Below, piece by piece: positions 1-8,462 of a stretch of DNA of 64,000 nt. A program made the translations under genes and the position numbers. The first letter of the stretch is position 1. Every line of letters starts with the position of its first letter. The notes under the pieces were generated by a model, which saw only the letters and a program-made list of their open reading frames with translations, ran no database searches and was not told the origin of the DNA. The stretch comes from Thermus caldifontis (lineage in GTDB: Bacteria; Deinococcota; Deinococci; Deinococcales; Thermaceae), in the NCBI RefSeq assembly GCF_003336745.1, contig NZ_QGMX01000001.1, forward strand, positions 186,001-250,000, written 5' to 3'.

Positions 1-1
1 G

Positions 2-79
2 GAAAATCCCGGACTGTTAAAAGGGATCTTAGAGGACTTCCTCAAGGAGGTGCACGGTGAAGTTCCAGGTGGGGGATAA
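2..79 (+). CDS. C-terminal tail of an upstream gene (partial)
   Basis: The reading frame from base 2 runs open from the window edge to a TAA at 77-79. Its last 25 residues look like a natural helical C-terminus (ILEDFLKEVHGE and so on). It would overlap the start of the MaoC-type gene by 23 bases, as is common in this tightly packed genome. Too little is visible to name a family. The shortness of the frame means it could also be chance. Confidence 0.35.
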   Translation, partial: ENPGLLKGILEDFLKEVHGEVPGGG

Positions 80-482
80 AGCCAGCTACACCCAGACCAT
101 CTCCGAGGCCCACGTAGCCCTCTTCGTGGGGGCGGTAGGGGACACCAATCCCCTGCACGTGGACGAAGCCTATGCCCAGGGAAGCCGCTTTGGCCGGCGC
201 ATCGCCCAGGGAATCCTGGTGGCCGGCCTCATCTCCACCGTGATCGGCACCAAGCTCCCGGGCACCGGGGCCATCTACCTCTCCCAGAACTTGCGCTTTC
301 TAAAGCCCACCTACCTGGGGGATACCATCACCGCCACCGCCATTGTCAAAGCGGTGCGGGAAAGGGAAAAGGGCGGCTTCGTTCTGACCCTGGATACCTT
401 TTGCGAGAACCAGCGGGGAGAAAGGGTCATCGAGGGCGAGGCCGTGGTGCTGTACGAGGAACCTACGGGCGCAAGGCCCTAG
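57..482 (+). CDS. MaoC-type (R)-specific enoyl-CoA hydratase
   Basis: This 141-residue hot-dog-fold protein is of the single-domain PhaJ/MaoC type, which hydrates trans-2-enoyl-CoA to (R)-3-hydroxyacyl-CoA in the cytoplasm. The hydratase motif is clear: GDTNPLH at residues 28-34 supplies the catalytic pair Asp29 and His34, followed by the YA...F..RIAQG stretch. The GTG start at 57 is chosen because AAGGAGG lies at 44-50, seven bases upstream. The Liv transporter genes follow after 15 bases, and 3-hydroxybutyrate and acyl-CoA genes lie nearby, so a role in short-chain acyl-CoA metabolism fits. Substrate length cannot be read from the sequence. Confidence 0.85.
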   Translation: MKFQVGDKASYTQTISEAHVALFVGAVGDTNPLHVDEAYAQGSRFGRRIAQGILVAGLISTVIGTKLPGTGAIYLSQNLRFLKPTYLGDTITATAIVKAVREREKGGFVLTLDTFCENQRGERVIEGEAVVLYEEPTGARP

Positions 483-497
483 GGAAAGGAGGCAAGT

Positions 498-1673
498 ATG
501 CGGAAGGTAGTAGGATTCTTGGTTCTTATAGCCGGTCTGGCCTGGGCCCAGATCCCCCTAAAGGTGGGGGTCATCCTCCCCCTCTCGGGGGCCTCTGCGG
601 TTTCGGGCAAGGCGGCGCTGAACGGCATCCAGCTGGCCGCTGATGAGGTAAACGCCGCCGGCAAGGTAAGGCTGGAGCTCATCGTGGTGGACGACGGAAC
701 CGACCCTGCCAAGGCGGTCCCAGCCTTCACCAAGCTCATGACCGTGGACAAGGTGGACATCGTGATCGGCGGCCTGGCCAGCGGGGTTACCTTCGCCCTT
801 TCCGGTCCCGTGAAGCAGTACGGCCCCCTCTTCCTGGTCATCGGGGCCGCCAGCTCGGTGGTAGAGCAGGCCTTTGAGGGTTATCCCCTGTTTTTCCACT
901 ACCACCCCTGGGACTACCATAACGTGGCCGCCGCCCTACAGTTCTTCCAGTACCTGAACCGGGAACACGGAGCCAAGAAGGTGGCCATTCTCTACGAGGA
1001 CGGACCCTTCGGCTCCGCAGGCATCGGGGTGTACAAGCAACAGCTGGAGAAGCTGGGCTACCAGGTCCAGGCGGAACCCTTCAAGGCCGGGAGTGGGCAG
1101 TTCACCGCCATCCTTACCCGCTTCCGGGCCTTTGCTCCCGACATCCTTTACTGGATCGGATACGATGTCGACGCCTTGCCCATCGCCACCCAGGCAAGGC
1201 AGGTGGGGCTTAGACCCAAGCTGATCTACGGTGCACCCCCCTCCTGGCCCATCGGTTTCGAGAAGAATCCCCTTTCCAACGACATCGCTGGCATGACCGC
1301 GTGGTTGCCCACGGTGGCCAACCCCCAGTCCCGCCGCTTTGTGGAAGCTTACCGCAAGAAGTACGGGGAGGTAACCGAGGAGTACATGGCCCCTATGGGC
1401 TATACCATCGTCAACAGCCTGGCCCTGGCGGCGGAAAAGGCAGGCAGTGCCGACAAAAACCGCATCGCCGAGGCCCTGGCTGGCCTCAAAATGCCCACGC
1501 CCTTTGGCCTTTTGTCCTTCAAGCCCTCGGACACGGGCCGCACCAAGTACCAGGGGTTTGGCCCGGAGATCTGGTTCCAGTTCCAGTACCTCCAGGGAAG
1601 CCGTCGGCCTGTCTTCCCCAAGAATGTGGCCACAAGGCCCTTGCGCTATCCTGGGGAGTACTACCTAAGATAG
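498..1673 (+). CDS. branched-chain amino acid-type ABC transporter substrate-binding protein
   Basis: This 391-residue periplasmic binding protein is of the LivJ/peripla_BP_6 type. It starts with a signal peptide (MRKVVGFLVLIAGLAWAQ). The mature part opens with the usual IPLKVGVILPLSG strand and contains two lobes. The start at 498 follows AAAGGAGG. It is the first gene of a complete Liv-type operon with two permeases and two ATPases downstream. The surrounding genes act on acyl-CoAs and 3-hydroxybutyrate. The cargo may therefore be a short carboxylic acid or amide instead of leucine, since this family is known to take both; that is inference. Confidence 0.88.
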   Translation: MRKVVGFLVLIAGLAWAQIPLKVGVILPLSGASAVSGKAALNGIQLAADEVNAAGKVRLELIVVDDGTDPAKAVPAFTKLMTVDKVDIVIGGLASGVTFALSGPVKQYGPLFLVIGAASSVVEQAFEGYPLFFHYHPWDYHNVAAALQFFQYLNREHGAKKVAILYEDGPFGSAGIGVYKQQLEKLGYQVQAEPFKAGSGQFTAILTRFRAFAPDILYWIGYDVDALPIATQARQVGLRPKLIYGAPPSWPIGFEKNPLSNDIAGMTAWLPTVANPQSRRFVEAYRKKYGEVTEEYMAPMGYTIVNSLALAAEKAGSADKNRIAEALAGLKMPTPFGLLSFKPSDTGRTKYQGFGPEIWFQFQYLQGSRRPVFPKNVATRPLRYPGEYYLR

Positions 1674-1691
1674 AAAGTCTCTAGGAAGACC

Positions 1692-2549
1692 ATGGAGCTC
1701 CTCCTGCAAACCCTCCTTAACGGCGTTCTCATGAGCGGGGTCTACGCCTTGGTAGCCACGGGACTGGCCCTTTCCCTGGGGGTGGTGGGCATCGTCAACT
1801 TCGCTCACGGCGAGTTCCTGATGATGGGCGCTTTTCTCTCCTACGTGCTTTTCGCCCTCCGCGGAATGGATCCCCTCCTCTCCCTGGGCCTTGCCTTCCT
1901 TGCCGCCTTCGTGGTGGGTGCCCTTACCTACCAGGGCTTGATCCGGCCGGTGCTGCGGGCCACCGAGCTCAACCAGATGCTCCTCACCTTCGGCCTGTCC
2001 ATCCTCCTGCAAAACCTTGCCCTCCTCCTATTTGGGGCTGACACCCGGGTGGTGGCCCCGCCCTACCAGGCCACCACCCTCTCCTTGGGCCCCTTCTTTC
2101 TGGGGGGTGTGCCCTTGGGGGCCTTTTTGCTTTCCCTCGCCATCCTCTTGCTGCTCCAGGTCTTCCTCACCCGAAGCCGGCTTGGCCTGGCTATGCGGGC
2201 CGTGTCTCAAAACCGTGTGGCTCCTGGCCTTTTGGGCATCGAAGCGGACAGGGTTTATCTCCTGGCCTTTGGCCTTGCCGCTGCTTTGGCCGGGGTAGCC
2301 GGGGTGATGCTGTCGGTGATGCTTTACGCCAGCCCCACGGTGGGTTTTGTCTTCACCCTAAAGTCCTTCGCCATCGTGGCCCTGGCCGGGCTTGGCAACC
2401 TCAAGGGGGTGATGCCCGCCGCTTTTGTTCTAGCCCTGGCCGAGGCCTTGGTGAGCACCTACCTACCCGGAGGCGGGGGGCTCGTGGAGGCAGTGTTCTT
2501 TCTGGTTCTCTTTCTGGCTCTGGTGGTCCGAGCTTGGAGGCCGGCATGA
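1692..2549 (+). CDS. livH: LivH-type ABC transporter permease
   Basis: This 285-residue inner-membrane permease of the LivH family has about eight hydrophobic segments. It carries the family signature near the N-terminus (LALSLGVVGIVNFAHGEFLM) and the LAGLGNLKGV loop near residue 235 that contacts the ATPases. It pairs with the LivM permease encoded next, which starts inside its stop codon (ATGA overlap). AGGAAG precedes the ATG. It moves the ligand delivered by the binding protein at 498-1673. Confidence 0.9.
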   Translation: MELLLQTLLNGVLMSGVYALVATGLALSLGVVGIVNFAHGEFLMMGAFLSYVLFALRGMDPLLSLGLAFLAAFVVGALTYQGLIRPVLRATELNQMLLTFGLSILLQNLALLLFGADTRVVAPPYQATTLSLGPFFLGGVPLGAFLLSLAILLLLQVFLTRSRLGLAMRAVSQNRVAPGLLGIEADRVYLLAFGLAAALAGVAGVMLSVMLYASPTVGFVFTLKSFAIVALAGLGNLKGVMPAAFVLALAEALVSTYLPGGGGLVEAVFFLVLFLALVVRAWRPA

Positions 2550-3463
2550 GGGGTTTCAATCACCTCCCCTTGATCCTCCTCTTCCTCCTCCTCTTCGCCC
2601 TGCTACCCTTTCTTCCCTTGGGGGTTTGGCGGGCCTTTCTCCTGGACGTGGGTTTTTTCGTCCTGCTTTTTACCGCATTAGCCCTCTCCTGGGACCTGGT
2701 GGCCCGGACCGGCCAGCTTTCCTTGGCCCACGGTGCTTTCTTCGGTTTGGGGGCGTATGGGGCAGGGCTCTTGGCCCCTCAGGTAGGTACTCTCCCCGCC
2801 TTGCTCCTGGGGGCCCTGGTGGCGGGGGCCGGGGCTCTCACCCTGGGATCGGTAACCCTTCGCCTCCACGGCCTGTACTTCGCCATCGCCAGCCTGGCCT
2901 TTAGCGAGGTGTTGCGCACCCTTGCGTTAAAGTTACCCTTTACCGGTGGACCCATCGGCCTTCCTGTACCGCCTCCTTTTGCAGGAACCTGGCCATTGGC
3001 CGCTTACTACCTGAGCTTCGGCGTCTTGCTCCTGGCCACGGCTTTAAGCCTGTGGGCAGAGGCGAGCCCTTTCAGACTTGCGCAGGCCGCCACCCGGCAA
3101 TCGGAAACTGTGGCCCGCGTTTTGGGCGTCCGGGTGGTCTGGGTAAAGCTCTGGTCCTTGCTCCTGGGGAGTTGGGTGGCCGGGCTTGCGGGTGGAGTTT
3201 ACGGGATGAAAACCCTCTTCCTCTCCCCCTACGATGCCTTCAGCCTAGGGAGGGCCGTGGAAGCCTTGGTCATCCCCATCTTCGGCGGCCTTTACACCAC
3301 CTTGGGACCCCTGGTGGGTGGCGCGGTGCTGGTGAGCCTCGAGCAGGCCCTGAGGCTTTGGATCAAGGAGGGTTACCTGGTGGTCTACGGAGCCATCCTT
3401 ATCCTGGTCATCCTCTTCCTACCCCGTGGCCTGGTGGGCATTCTGGGGAGGCGCCGTGGGTAA
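2546..3463 (+). CDS. livM: LivM-type ABC transporter permease
   Basis: This 305-residue permease forms the second half of the membrane channel of the Liv-type importer. The sequence has many hydrophobic helices, the LivM hallmark GQLSLAHGAFFGLGAYGAG around residues 55-75, and the EALVIPIFGGLYTTLGPLVGG loop that docks the ATPase. ATG at 2546 overlaps the livH stop as ATGA, which is preferred over a TTG 12 bases upstream. livG begins inside its 3' end, so all Liv genes look translationally coupled. Confidence 0.9.
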   Translation: MRGFNHLPLILLFLLLFALLPFLPLGVWRAFLLDVGFFVLLFTALALSWDLVARTGQLSLAHGAFFGLGAYGAGLLAPQVGTLPALLLGALVAGAGALTLGSVTLRLHGLYFAIASLAFSEVLRTLALKLPFTGGPIGLPVPPPFAGTWPLAAYYLSFGVLLLATALSLWAEASPFRLAQAATRQSETVARVLGVRVVWVKLWSLLLGSWVAGLAGGVYGMKTLFLSPYDAFSLGRAVEALVIPIFGGLYTTLGPLVGGAVLVSLEQALRLWIKEGYLVVYGAILILVILFLPRGLVGILGRRRG

Positions 3464-4181
3464 GGTCCTGGAAGTCGTAGGCGTGAGCAAACGCTTCCTG
3501 GGGCTCCAAGCCCTTAAAGAGGTCCATCTCCACTTAGAGGAAGGGGAGATCCTGGCGGTCATCGGCCCCAACGGGGCTGGCAAAAGCACCCTCTTGAACC
3601 TTCTTTCCGGTCTGATAAAGCCCGATTGGGGCCGAATCCTCTTTCTGGGACAGGATATCACCCACCTCCCCCCGGAAGCCCGTACCCACCTGGGCCTGGG
3701 ACGGGCCTTCCAGATTGTGCAACCCCTCCCTGAGCTCACCGTGCGGGAAAACCTCATGGTGGGGGCCCGCTTCGGCAAACCCCGGGTACGGCAGAGGGAG
3801 GCGGAAGCCTGGGTGGAGGAGGTGCTGCGCCTCACGGGGTTGGGGCCCCGGGCGGAGGCTTTGGCCGGGGATCTCACCCTTTTGGAGGACAAGCGCCTCG
3901 AGCTGGCCCGGGCCCTGGCCACCCGGCCCAAGGTCCTCCTCCTGGACGAGGTGATGGCTGGCCTCCGCCCCAAGGAGGCGGAGGAGGCGGTGGCCCTGGT
4001 TAAGCGGATCCGTGAAACCGGGGTTTCCATCCTTTTCATTGAGCACGTGATGCCGGTGGTGCGGACCTTGGCCGACCGGGTGGTGGTCTTGGATTACGGC
4101 GAGGTGATCGCCGAAGGCACCTACCAGGAGGTGGCGCAGGACCCAAGGGTGCAGGAGGCCTATCTGGGGAGGCGAACATGA
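3456..4181 (+). CDS. livG: LivG-type ABC transporter ATP-binding protein
   Basis: This 241-residue cytoplasmic ATPase of the Liv importer has Walker A GPNGAGKST, the Q-loop region and Walker B VLLLDEVMAGL. The ABC signature is atypical: instead of LSGGQ or LSYG it reads LTLLEDKRLELARAL, as in a known LivG subgroup. GTG at 3456 (MGKVLEVVGVSKRF) is chosen because GGGGAG lies just upstream and the homologous region starts there. Upstream in-frame codons would sit inside livM. livF overlaps its stop by four bases. Confidence 0.88.
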   Translation: MGKVLEVVGVSKRFLGLQALKEVHLHLEEGEILAVIGPNGAGKSTLLNLLSGLIKPDWGRILFLGQDITHLPPEARTHLGLGRAFQIVQPLPELTVRENLMVGARFGKPRVRQREAEAWVEEVLRLTGLGPRAEALAGDLTLLEDKRLELARALATRPKVLLLDEVMAGLRPKEAEEAVALVKRIRETGVSILFIEHVMPVVRTLADRVVVLDYGEVIAEGTYQEVAQDPRVQEAYLGRRT

Positions 4182-4882
4182 CGCTGGAGGTGAGGGACCT
4201 GGAAGCAGGGTATGGCAAAGCCCAAGTGCTCAACGGTCTGGACCTAGAGGTAAAGGAAGGGGAACTGGTGGCTCTCCTGGGTGCCAATGGAGCTGGTAAA
4301 ACCACCCTGCTCCGGGCCATCTCCGGGCTGATCCCGCCCTGGCGGGGAAAGGTCCTTTGGAATGGAGAGGAGCTCCGGAGGTTTTCCCCTGCCCGTCGGG
4401 CCCGGTTTGGTCTCGGCCATGTACCTGAAGGCCGGCAACTCTTTCCCCTGATGACCGTGGAGGAGAACCTTCGTCTAGGGGCTGCTTTTCTGGCCCCGGA
4501 AAGGGAGAAGGAGGGTTTTGAACGGGTCTTTGCCCTCTTCCCCCGTCTATACGAAAGGAAGAGGCAGCTGGCAGGTACCCTCTCCGGGGGGGAGCAGCAG
4601 ATGCTGGCCATCGCCCGGGCCCTCATGGGCTTCCCCAAAATCCTCCTGGTGGATGAGCCTTCTCTAGGACTTGCTCCCAGGTTAGCCGAGGAGGTACTCC
4701 TTACCCTCAAGCGGGTGGCGGAAGAGGGGGTAGGGGTGTTGCTGGTGGAGCAGAACGTGGCCCTTTCCCTGGAGGTGGCGGCCAGGGCCTACGTGCTGGA
4801 GCATGGGCGTATCGTGCTCCAGGGTCCGTCCCGTGTAGTGTTAGAAGATTCCCGGATCCGGGAAGCTTACCTAAGTCTCTAA
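4178..4882 (+). CDS. livF: LivF-type ABC transporter ATP-binding protein
   Basis: This 234-residue second ATPase of the Liv importer has Walker A GANGAGKTT, a consensus signature LSGGEQQMLAIARAL, Walker B ILLVDEPSLGLAP and a switch histidine region reading LLVEQNVALSLE. Its length matches the LivF family. The ATG overlaps the livG stop codon. With the degenerate LivG partner, this subunit carries the canonical signature. The 3-hydroxybutyrate dehydrogenase gene starts 22 bases further on. Confidence 0.9.
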   Translation: MTLEVRDLEAGYGKAQVLNGLDLEVKEGELVALLGANGAGKTTLLRAISGLIPPWRGKVLWNGEELRRFSPARRARFGLGHVPEGRQLFPLMTVEENLRLGAAFLAPEREKEGFERVFALFPRLYERKRQLAGTLSGGEQQMLAIARALMGFPKILLVDEPSLGLAPRLAEEVLLTLKRVAEEGVGVLLVEQNVALSLEVAARAYVLEHGRIVLQGPSRVVLEDSRIREAYLSL

Positions 4883-4904
4883 ACTATTCCTAAAGGGGTA
4901 TCCG

Positions 4905-5660
4905 ATGAGGCCTTTTGCTAGCAAAACCGTCCTGATCACCGGCGCGGGAAGCGGTATCGGCCTAGCCCTAGCCCGGGCCTTCGCCCAAGAAGGCGCCAAG
5001 GTGCTGTTGCATGACCTTAAAGACGCCTCCCCCTTGGCAGAGGAACTAGGCGGGGTATTTCTCCAGGCAGACCTCTCCGACCCCCAGGCCGTAGAGGAGC
5101 TAGGGAGGGAAGCGGCCCGGCAGGGGGTGGACATCCTGGTGAACAATGCGGGCTTCCAGCACATCGATCCGGTGGAAGACTTCCCCCTGGAAACCTGGCA
5201 AAGGATGCTCCAGGTGATGCTTACCGCCCCCTTCCAGCTCATCAGGGCTCTGCTTCCGGGGATGAAGGCCAAGGGCTGGGGGCGGATCCTCAACATCGCC
5301 AGCGTCCACGGCTTGGTGGCAAGCCCCTACAAGTCCGCCTACATCTCCGCCAAGCACGGGCTATTGGGCCTCACCAAGACCGTGGCCCTCGAGGCGGGTC
5401 CTTTTGGCATCACCGTAAACGCCATCGCCCCCGCTTACGTGCGCACCCCCTTGGTGGAGAACCAGATCGCCGACCAGGCCCGCACCCTGGCCATCCCCGA
5501 AAGCGAGGTGGTGGAAAAGGTTTTCCTGGCCCAGGCGGCCATCAAACGCCTCATTGAGCCAGAAGAAGTGGCAGCCCTAGCCCTCTTCCTAGCCTCGGAA
5601 AAGGCCTCCGCCATCACCGGGGCCGTCTTTCCCATCGACCTGGGATGGACCGCCCGCTAA
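4905..5660 (+). CDS. 3-hydroxybutyrate dehydrogenase (SDR family)
   Basis: This 251-residue short-chain dehydrogenase probably interconverts D-3-hydroxybutyrate and acetoacetate with NAD. Seen: Rossmann motif TGAGSGIG at residues 11-18, NNAG, the catalytic Ser in NIASVHG, YISAKHG with Tyr and Lys, and the segment NAIAPAYVRTPLVENQI, which is characteristic of BdhA-type enzymes. AAAGGGG lies upstream of the ATG. Its TAA stop is shared with the first bases of the dispersed repeat at 5658. It is probably transcribed with the Liv genes and links ketone-body use to the thiolase encoded opposite. Confidence 0.82.
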   Translation: MRPFASKTVLITGAGSGIGLALARAFAQEGAKVLLHDLKDASPLAEELGGVFLQADLSDPQAVEELGREAARQGVDILVNNAGFQHIDPVEDFPLETWQRMLQVMLTAPFQLIRALLPGMKAKGWGRILNIASVHGLVASPYKSAYISAKHGLLGLTKTVALEAGPFGITVNAIAPAYVRTPLVENQIADQARTLAIPESEVVEKVFLAQAAIKRLIEPEEVAALALFLASEKASAITGAVFPIDLGWTAR

Positions 5661-5765
5661 TACCACCCCACCCTGGCTTGCGCCAGGGTGGGGGCCCCGG
5701 AAAGGGCCTCGGGTAGGCATCATCTCGTTGCAGCCTAGAGAACGAAACAGGAGGAAAGGGTATAA
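5658..5765. repeat. dispersed MITE-like element, copy 1
   Basis: This element of 108 bases is bounded by imperfect terminal inverted repeats (TAATACC at 5658, GGTATAA ending at 5765). The core is a strong hairpin, CACCCTGGC then TTGC then GCCAGGGTG at 5669-5690, followed by GGGGGCCCCGG. Copy 3 at 55870 is the same length and nearly identical. Copies 2 and 4 (30087, 63027) share the hairpin half and the ends. No coding capacity. The TAA stop of the dehydrogenase gene lies in its left end, and its right end forms the last codons of the CaiB-type gene on the other strand. Confidence 0.8.
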
Positions 5766-6595
5766 CCCCGCACGGCCCTGAGAGGAATCCCCTTCTCCCT
5801 GGCCCAGGCCTCCCACTCCCAGGCGGCCTTCCCCTGGAAGAAGGCCCGTAGCCGTTGGTAACCCGGGTTGCCCGGTTCCGCCGGGCTAAAGGCCAAGGGA
5901 AGGAGCTCAGGCAACCCCGCTGCCTCGCAAAACCAGGCCCAGAAATGGGGCTCCAAGGCCGCTAGGGCCACCCTTCCCTCCCGGGCAGGGTAGACCCCAT
6001 AGCAGAGGGCGGAACCGTCCAAAAAGGGAATGGGGGGATAGGCCATGGCCTTGACCGCCTCAGAAAGGGCCACCTCGTATACCCCGCCCCCTAGGAGGAG
6101 CCCCTTGAGCGCCGCCAAGGCCAGAGCGTAGGCACCGGCCAGGTCGGCAAACTGGAAGGACTGCCAGGGAAAGCGCCCCAGAAGCCCCGCTTCCGCCAGG
6201 TAGGTAAGGTCGTGGCCCGGGTCCGGGGAATCGGGGTAGCCCCGAAGCCGGGCGTAGACCAGGCGGGGGTTGACCCTAAGGAGCGCTTCTGGGCCCAACC
6301 CCAGCCGCTCCATGGCCCCGGGACGGTTGGACTCCAGGAGGATGACGGCCTCCGGCAGCAAAGAGAGAAACCTTTCCCGGCCTTCCTTACCCTTCAGGTC
6401 CAGGGTCACAACCTCTTTGTTGCCGTTCAGGAAGGCGTAGGTTTCCGGGGCCCAGTCCCTTAGGGGATCCCCTTGCGGGGGCTCTACCTTGAGGACGGGA
6501 AAACCCAAATCCCTAAGAAGCTTCCCCGCCAAGGGCCCGGGGAGAAGCCGGGTAAGGTCCAGAACCCTACCTGGGGGCCATGCGCAAGGCGCCAT
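5735..6595 (-). CDS. CaiB/BaiF-type CoA-transferase, 3' end formed by the repeat
   Basis: This 286-residue protein is of the class III CoA-transferase / alpha-methylacyl-CoA racemase family. The N-terminal GRVLDLTRLLPGPLAGKLL, KVEPP and DLKGKEGR segments and FADLAGAYALALAAL, with the expected catalytic Asp, are family features. Full-length members usually have about 360-400 residues. The final residues (YTLSSCFVL and stop) are encoded by the dispersed repeat at 5658-5765, so the natural C-terminus seems to have been lost. The start overlaps the upstream SDR gene by 29 bases. Activity is uncertain; it lies last in the acyl-CoA operon. Confidence 0.72.
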   Translation of the reverse strand: MAPCAWPPGRVLDLTRLLPGPLAGKLLRDLGFPVLKVEPPQGDPLRDWAPETYAFLNGNKEVVTLDLKGKEGRERFLSLLPEAVILLESNRPGAMERLGLGPEALLRVNPRLVYARLRGYPDSPDPGHDLTYLAEAGLLGRFPWQSFQFADLAGAYALALAALKGLLLGGGVYEVALSEAVKAMAYPPIPFLDGSALCYGVYPAREGRVALAALEPHFWAWFCEAAGLPELLPLAFSPAEPGNPGYQRLRAFFQGKAAWEWEAWAREKGIPLRAVRGYTLSSCFVL

Positions 6596-7298
6596 CCAGG
6601 CGGATCACCTCCCCGTTCAGCATAGGGTTTTCCAGAATGTGGAGGACCAGTAGAGCGTACTCCTCCGGCCTGCCCAGCCGTTTAGGAAAAGGCACCTGTT
6701 CCGCTAAAGAGGCCTTGGCCTTTTCCGGAAGACCCTGGAGGAGGGGGGTATCGAAGAGGCCAGGGGCCACCGTCACCACCCGGATTCCCCAGTCCGCAAG
6801 CTCCCGGGCCGCGGGAAGGGTGAGGCCCACCACACCCCCCTTGCTGGCCGCGTAGGCCACCTGGCCCACCTGGCCTTCAAAGGCTGCCACGCTGGCGGTG
6901 TTCACCACCACCCCCCGCTGCCCCTCGGCGCCGGGAGGGTTCTCCCGCATGGCCCAAGCCGCCAGGCGCAGGACGTTAAACGTGCCGATGAGGTTCACCT
7001 CCACCACCTTGCGGAAGCCTTCCAGGTCGTGGGGGCCTTCGCGGCCCAAGACCTTGCGGACCAAGCCGATCCCCGCCGCATTCACCACGGCGAAAAGGGG
7101 AGCCCGGGAGGCGGCCAGCTCCACCGCCCGCCCGGCGTCCTCCTCCCGGGTCACATCCCCTTCCAGGTAAACAACGCCCGGATCCTCCCCCCGCCTGAGG
7201 TCCAAGACCACCACCTTGTAGCCCCTATCCCTTAGGGCCAGGGCCGCAGCCCTTCCGAGCCCCGAGGCTCCCCCTGTCACCAAGGCGCTTCTCTCCAT
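6567..7298 (-). CDS. 3-hydroxyacyl-CoA dehydrogenase-like SDR
   Basis: This 243-residue short-chain dehydrogenase resembles type 2 3-hydroxyacyl-CoA dehydrogenases (HSD10-like), which oxidise (S)-3-hydroxyacyl-CoA to 3-ketoacyl-CoA. Seen: TGGASGLG at the N-terminus, VNAAGIG, NTASVAAFEGQVGQVAYAASKGG with the Ser-Tyr-Lys catalytic set, and PGLFDTPLL. It sits between thiolase and the CaiB-type gene in the same operon, which gives it the missing beta-oxidation step. Substrate assignment rests on context. Confidence 0.8.
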   Translation of the reverse strand: MERSALVTGGASGLGRAAALALRDRGYKVVVLDLRRGEDPGVVYLEGDVTREEDAGRAVELAASRAPLFAVVNAAGIGLVRKVLGREGPHDLEGFRKVVEVNLIGTFNVLRLAAWAMRENPPGAEGQRGVVVNTASVAAFEGQVGQVAYAASKGGVVGLTLPAARELADWGIRVVTVAPGLFDTPLLQGLPEKAKASLAEQVPFPKRLGRPEEYALLVLHILENPMLNGEVIRLDGALRMAPR

Positions 7299-7307
7299 AA
7301 TCCACCC

Positions 7308-8462
7308 CTAGATCCTTTGAATGATGGTGGCCGTGGCCTGCCCATGGCCGATGCACATCACCTGCAGGCCAAACTCCCCCCCGGTGCGCTCCAGCTCGTA
7401 AAGGAGCTTAGTCATAAGGATGGCCCCTGTGGCCCCTAAGGGATGGCCATGGGCGATGGCCCCGCCGTTGGGGTTCACCTTCTCGGGGTCAGGGTGGAAC
7501 TCCCGCAGGAAGGCCAGGACCACGCTGGCGAAGGCCTCGTTGATCTCGATGACGTCCAGGTCCCTAAGGGAAAGCCCCGCTTTCTCCAGGGCCCTTTTTG
7601 TGGCGGGGATCACCTCCAAAAGCTGCAGGGTGGGATCCCCGGCCACCACCACCCGGGCCAGGAAACGGGCCCTGGGGCGAAGGCCCAGGGCCAAGGCCTT
7701 TTCCCGATCCCCTAGGAGAAGGGCAGCGGCCCCGTCGGAGATCTGGCTGGAGTTGCCGGCGGTTACCACCCCATCCTCGCGAAAGACGGGTTTTAAGGCC
7801 AGCATCCTCTCGTAGTCCACGTCGAAGCGGACCCCCTCGTCCCGGTCCAGGAGGAGGGGCCTCCCCTCCCCATCCACCCCCTCCAGGGGAAGGATCTGGG
7901 TCCGGAAGCGGCCTTCCTGGATAGCCCGGGCGGCCCGTTTATGGGAGAGATAGCCCCACTCGTCCAGCTCCTCCCGACAAAGGCCATACTTCTTGGCGAT
8001 GCGCTCGGCGCTCTCCCCCTGGTGGACGAGCTCGTAACGCTGGAAAAGGGCCGGGTTTAAGGTGCGGAAGCCGCCCCCGATGTCGGAGAACATGGGGGCC
8101 CGGGTCATGCTCTCTACCCCGCCAGCGATGGCGAAGTCCAGGTCGCCAGCGGCGATGGCTTGGGCAGCAAAATGCACTGCCTGTTGGCCCGAGCCGCACA
8201 TGCGGTTTAAGGAGACCGCCGGAACCTCTTTCGGAAGGCGGGAAAGGAGAACGGCAAGCCGCCCGATATTGGCCCCTTGCTCCCCAGCTTGGGTCACGCA
8301 GCCCGTGACCACATCCCCGATGAGGCCGGGGTCGATCCCCGTCCGATCCAGAAGGCCATTCAAGACCTGGGCATAAAGGGCATCGGGCCGCCAGTCCCTT
8401 AAGGCTCCATTCCTCTTGCCGATGGGGGTGCGCACCGCCTCGAGGATCACGGGTTCTCCCAT
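7308..8462 (-). CDS. acetyl-CoA C-acyltransferase (thiolase)
   Basis: This 384-residue thiolase catalyses CoA-dependent cleavage of 3-ketoacyl-CoA or the reverse condensation of acetyl-CoA. The active-site cysteine lies in [12 protein letters not shown], the catalytic histidine in GHPLGATG, and the second cysteine in [11 protein letters not shown], where the usual CxGGGQG reads CIGHGQ. The N-terminus ([15 protein letters not shown]) is typical. The start overlaps the stop of the acyl-CoA dehydrogenase gene by 16 bases, so the two are probably co-translated. Confidence 0.9.
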   Translation of the reverse strand: MGEPVILEAVRTPIGKRNGALRDWRPDALYAQVLNGLLDRTGIDPGLIGDVVTGCVTQAGEQGANIGRLAVLLSRLPKEVPAVSLNRMCGSGQQAVHFAAQAIAAGDLDFAIAGGVESMTRAPMFSDIGGGFRTLNPALFQRYELVHQGESAERIAKKYGLCREELDEWGYLSHKRAARAIQEGRFRTQILPLEGVDGEGRPLLLDRDEGVRFDVDYERMLALKPVFREDGVVTAGNSSQISDGAAALLLGDREKALALGLRPRARFLARVVVAGDPTLQLLEVIPATKRALEKAGLSLRDLDVIEINEAFASVVLAFLREFHPDPEKVNPNGGAIAHGHPLGATGAILMTKLLYELERTGGEFGLQVMCIGHGQATATIIQRI

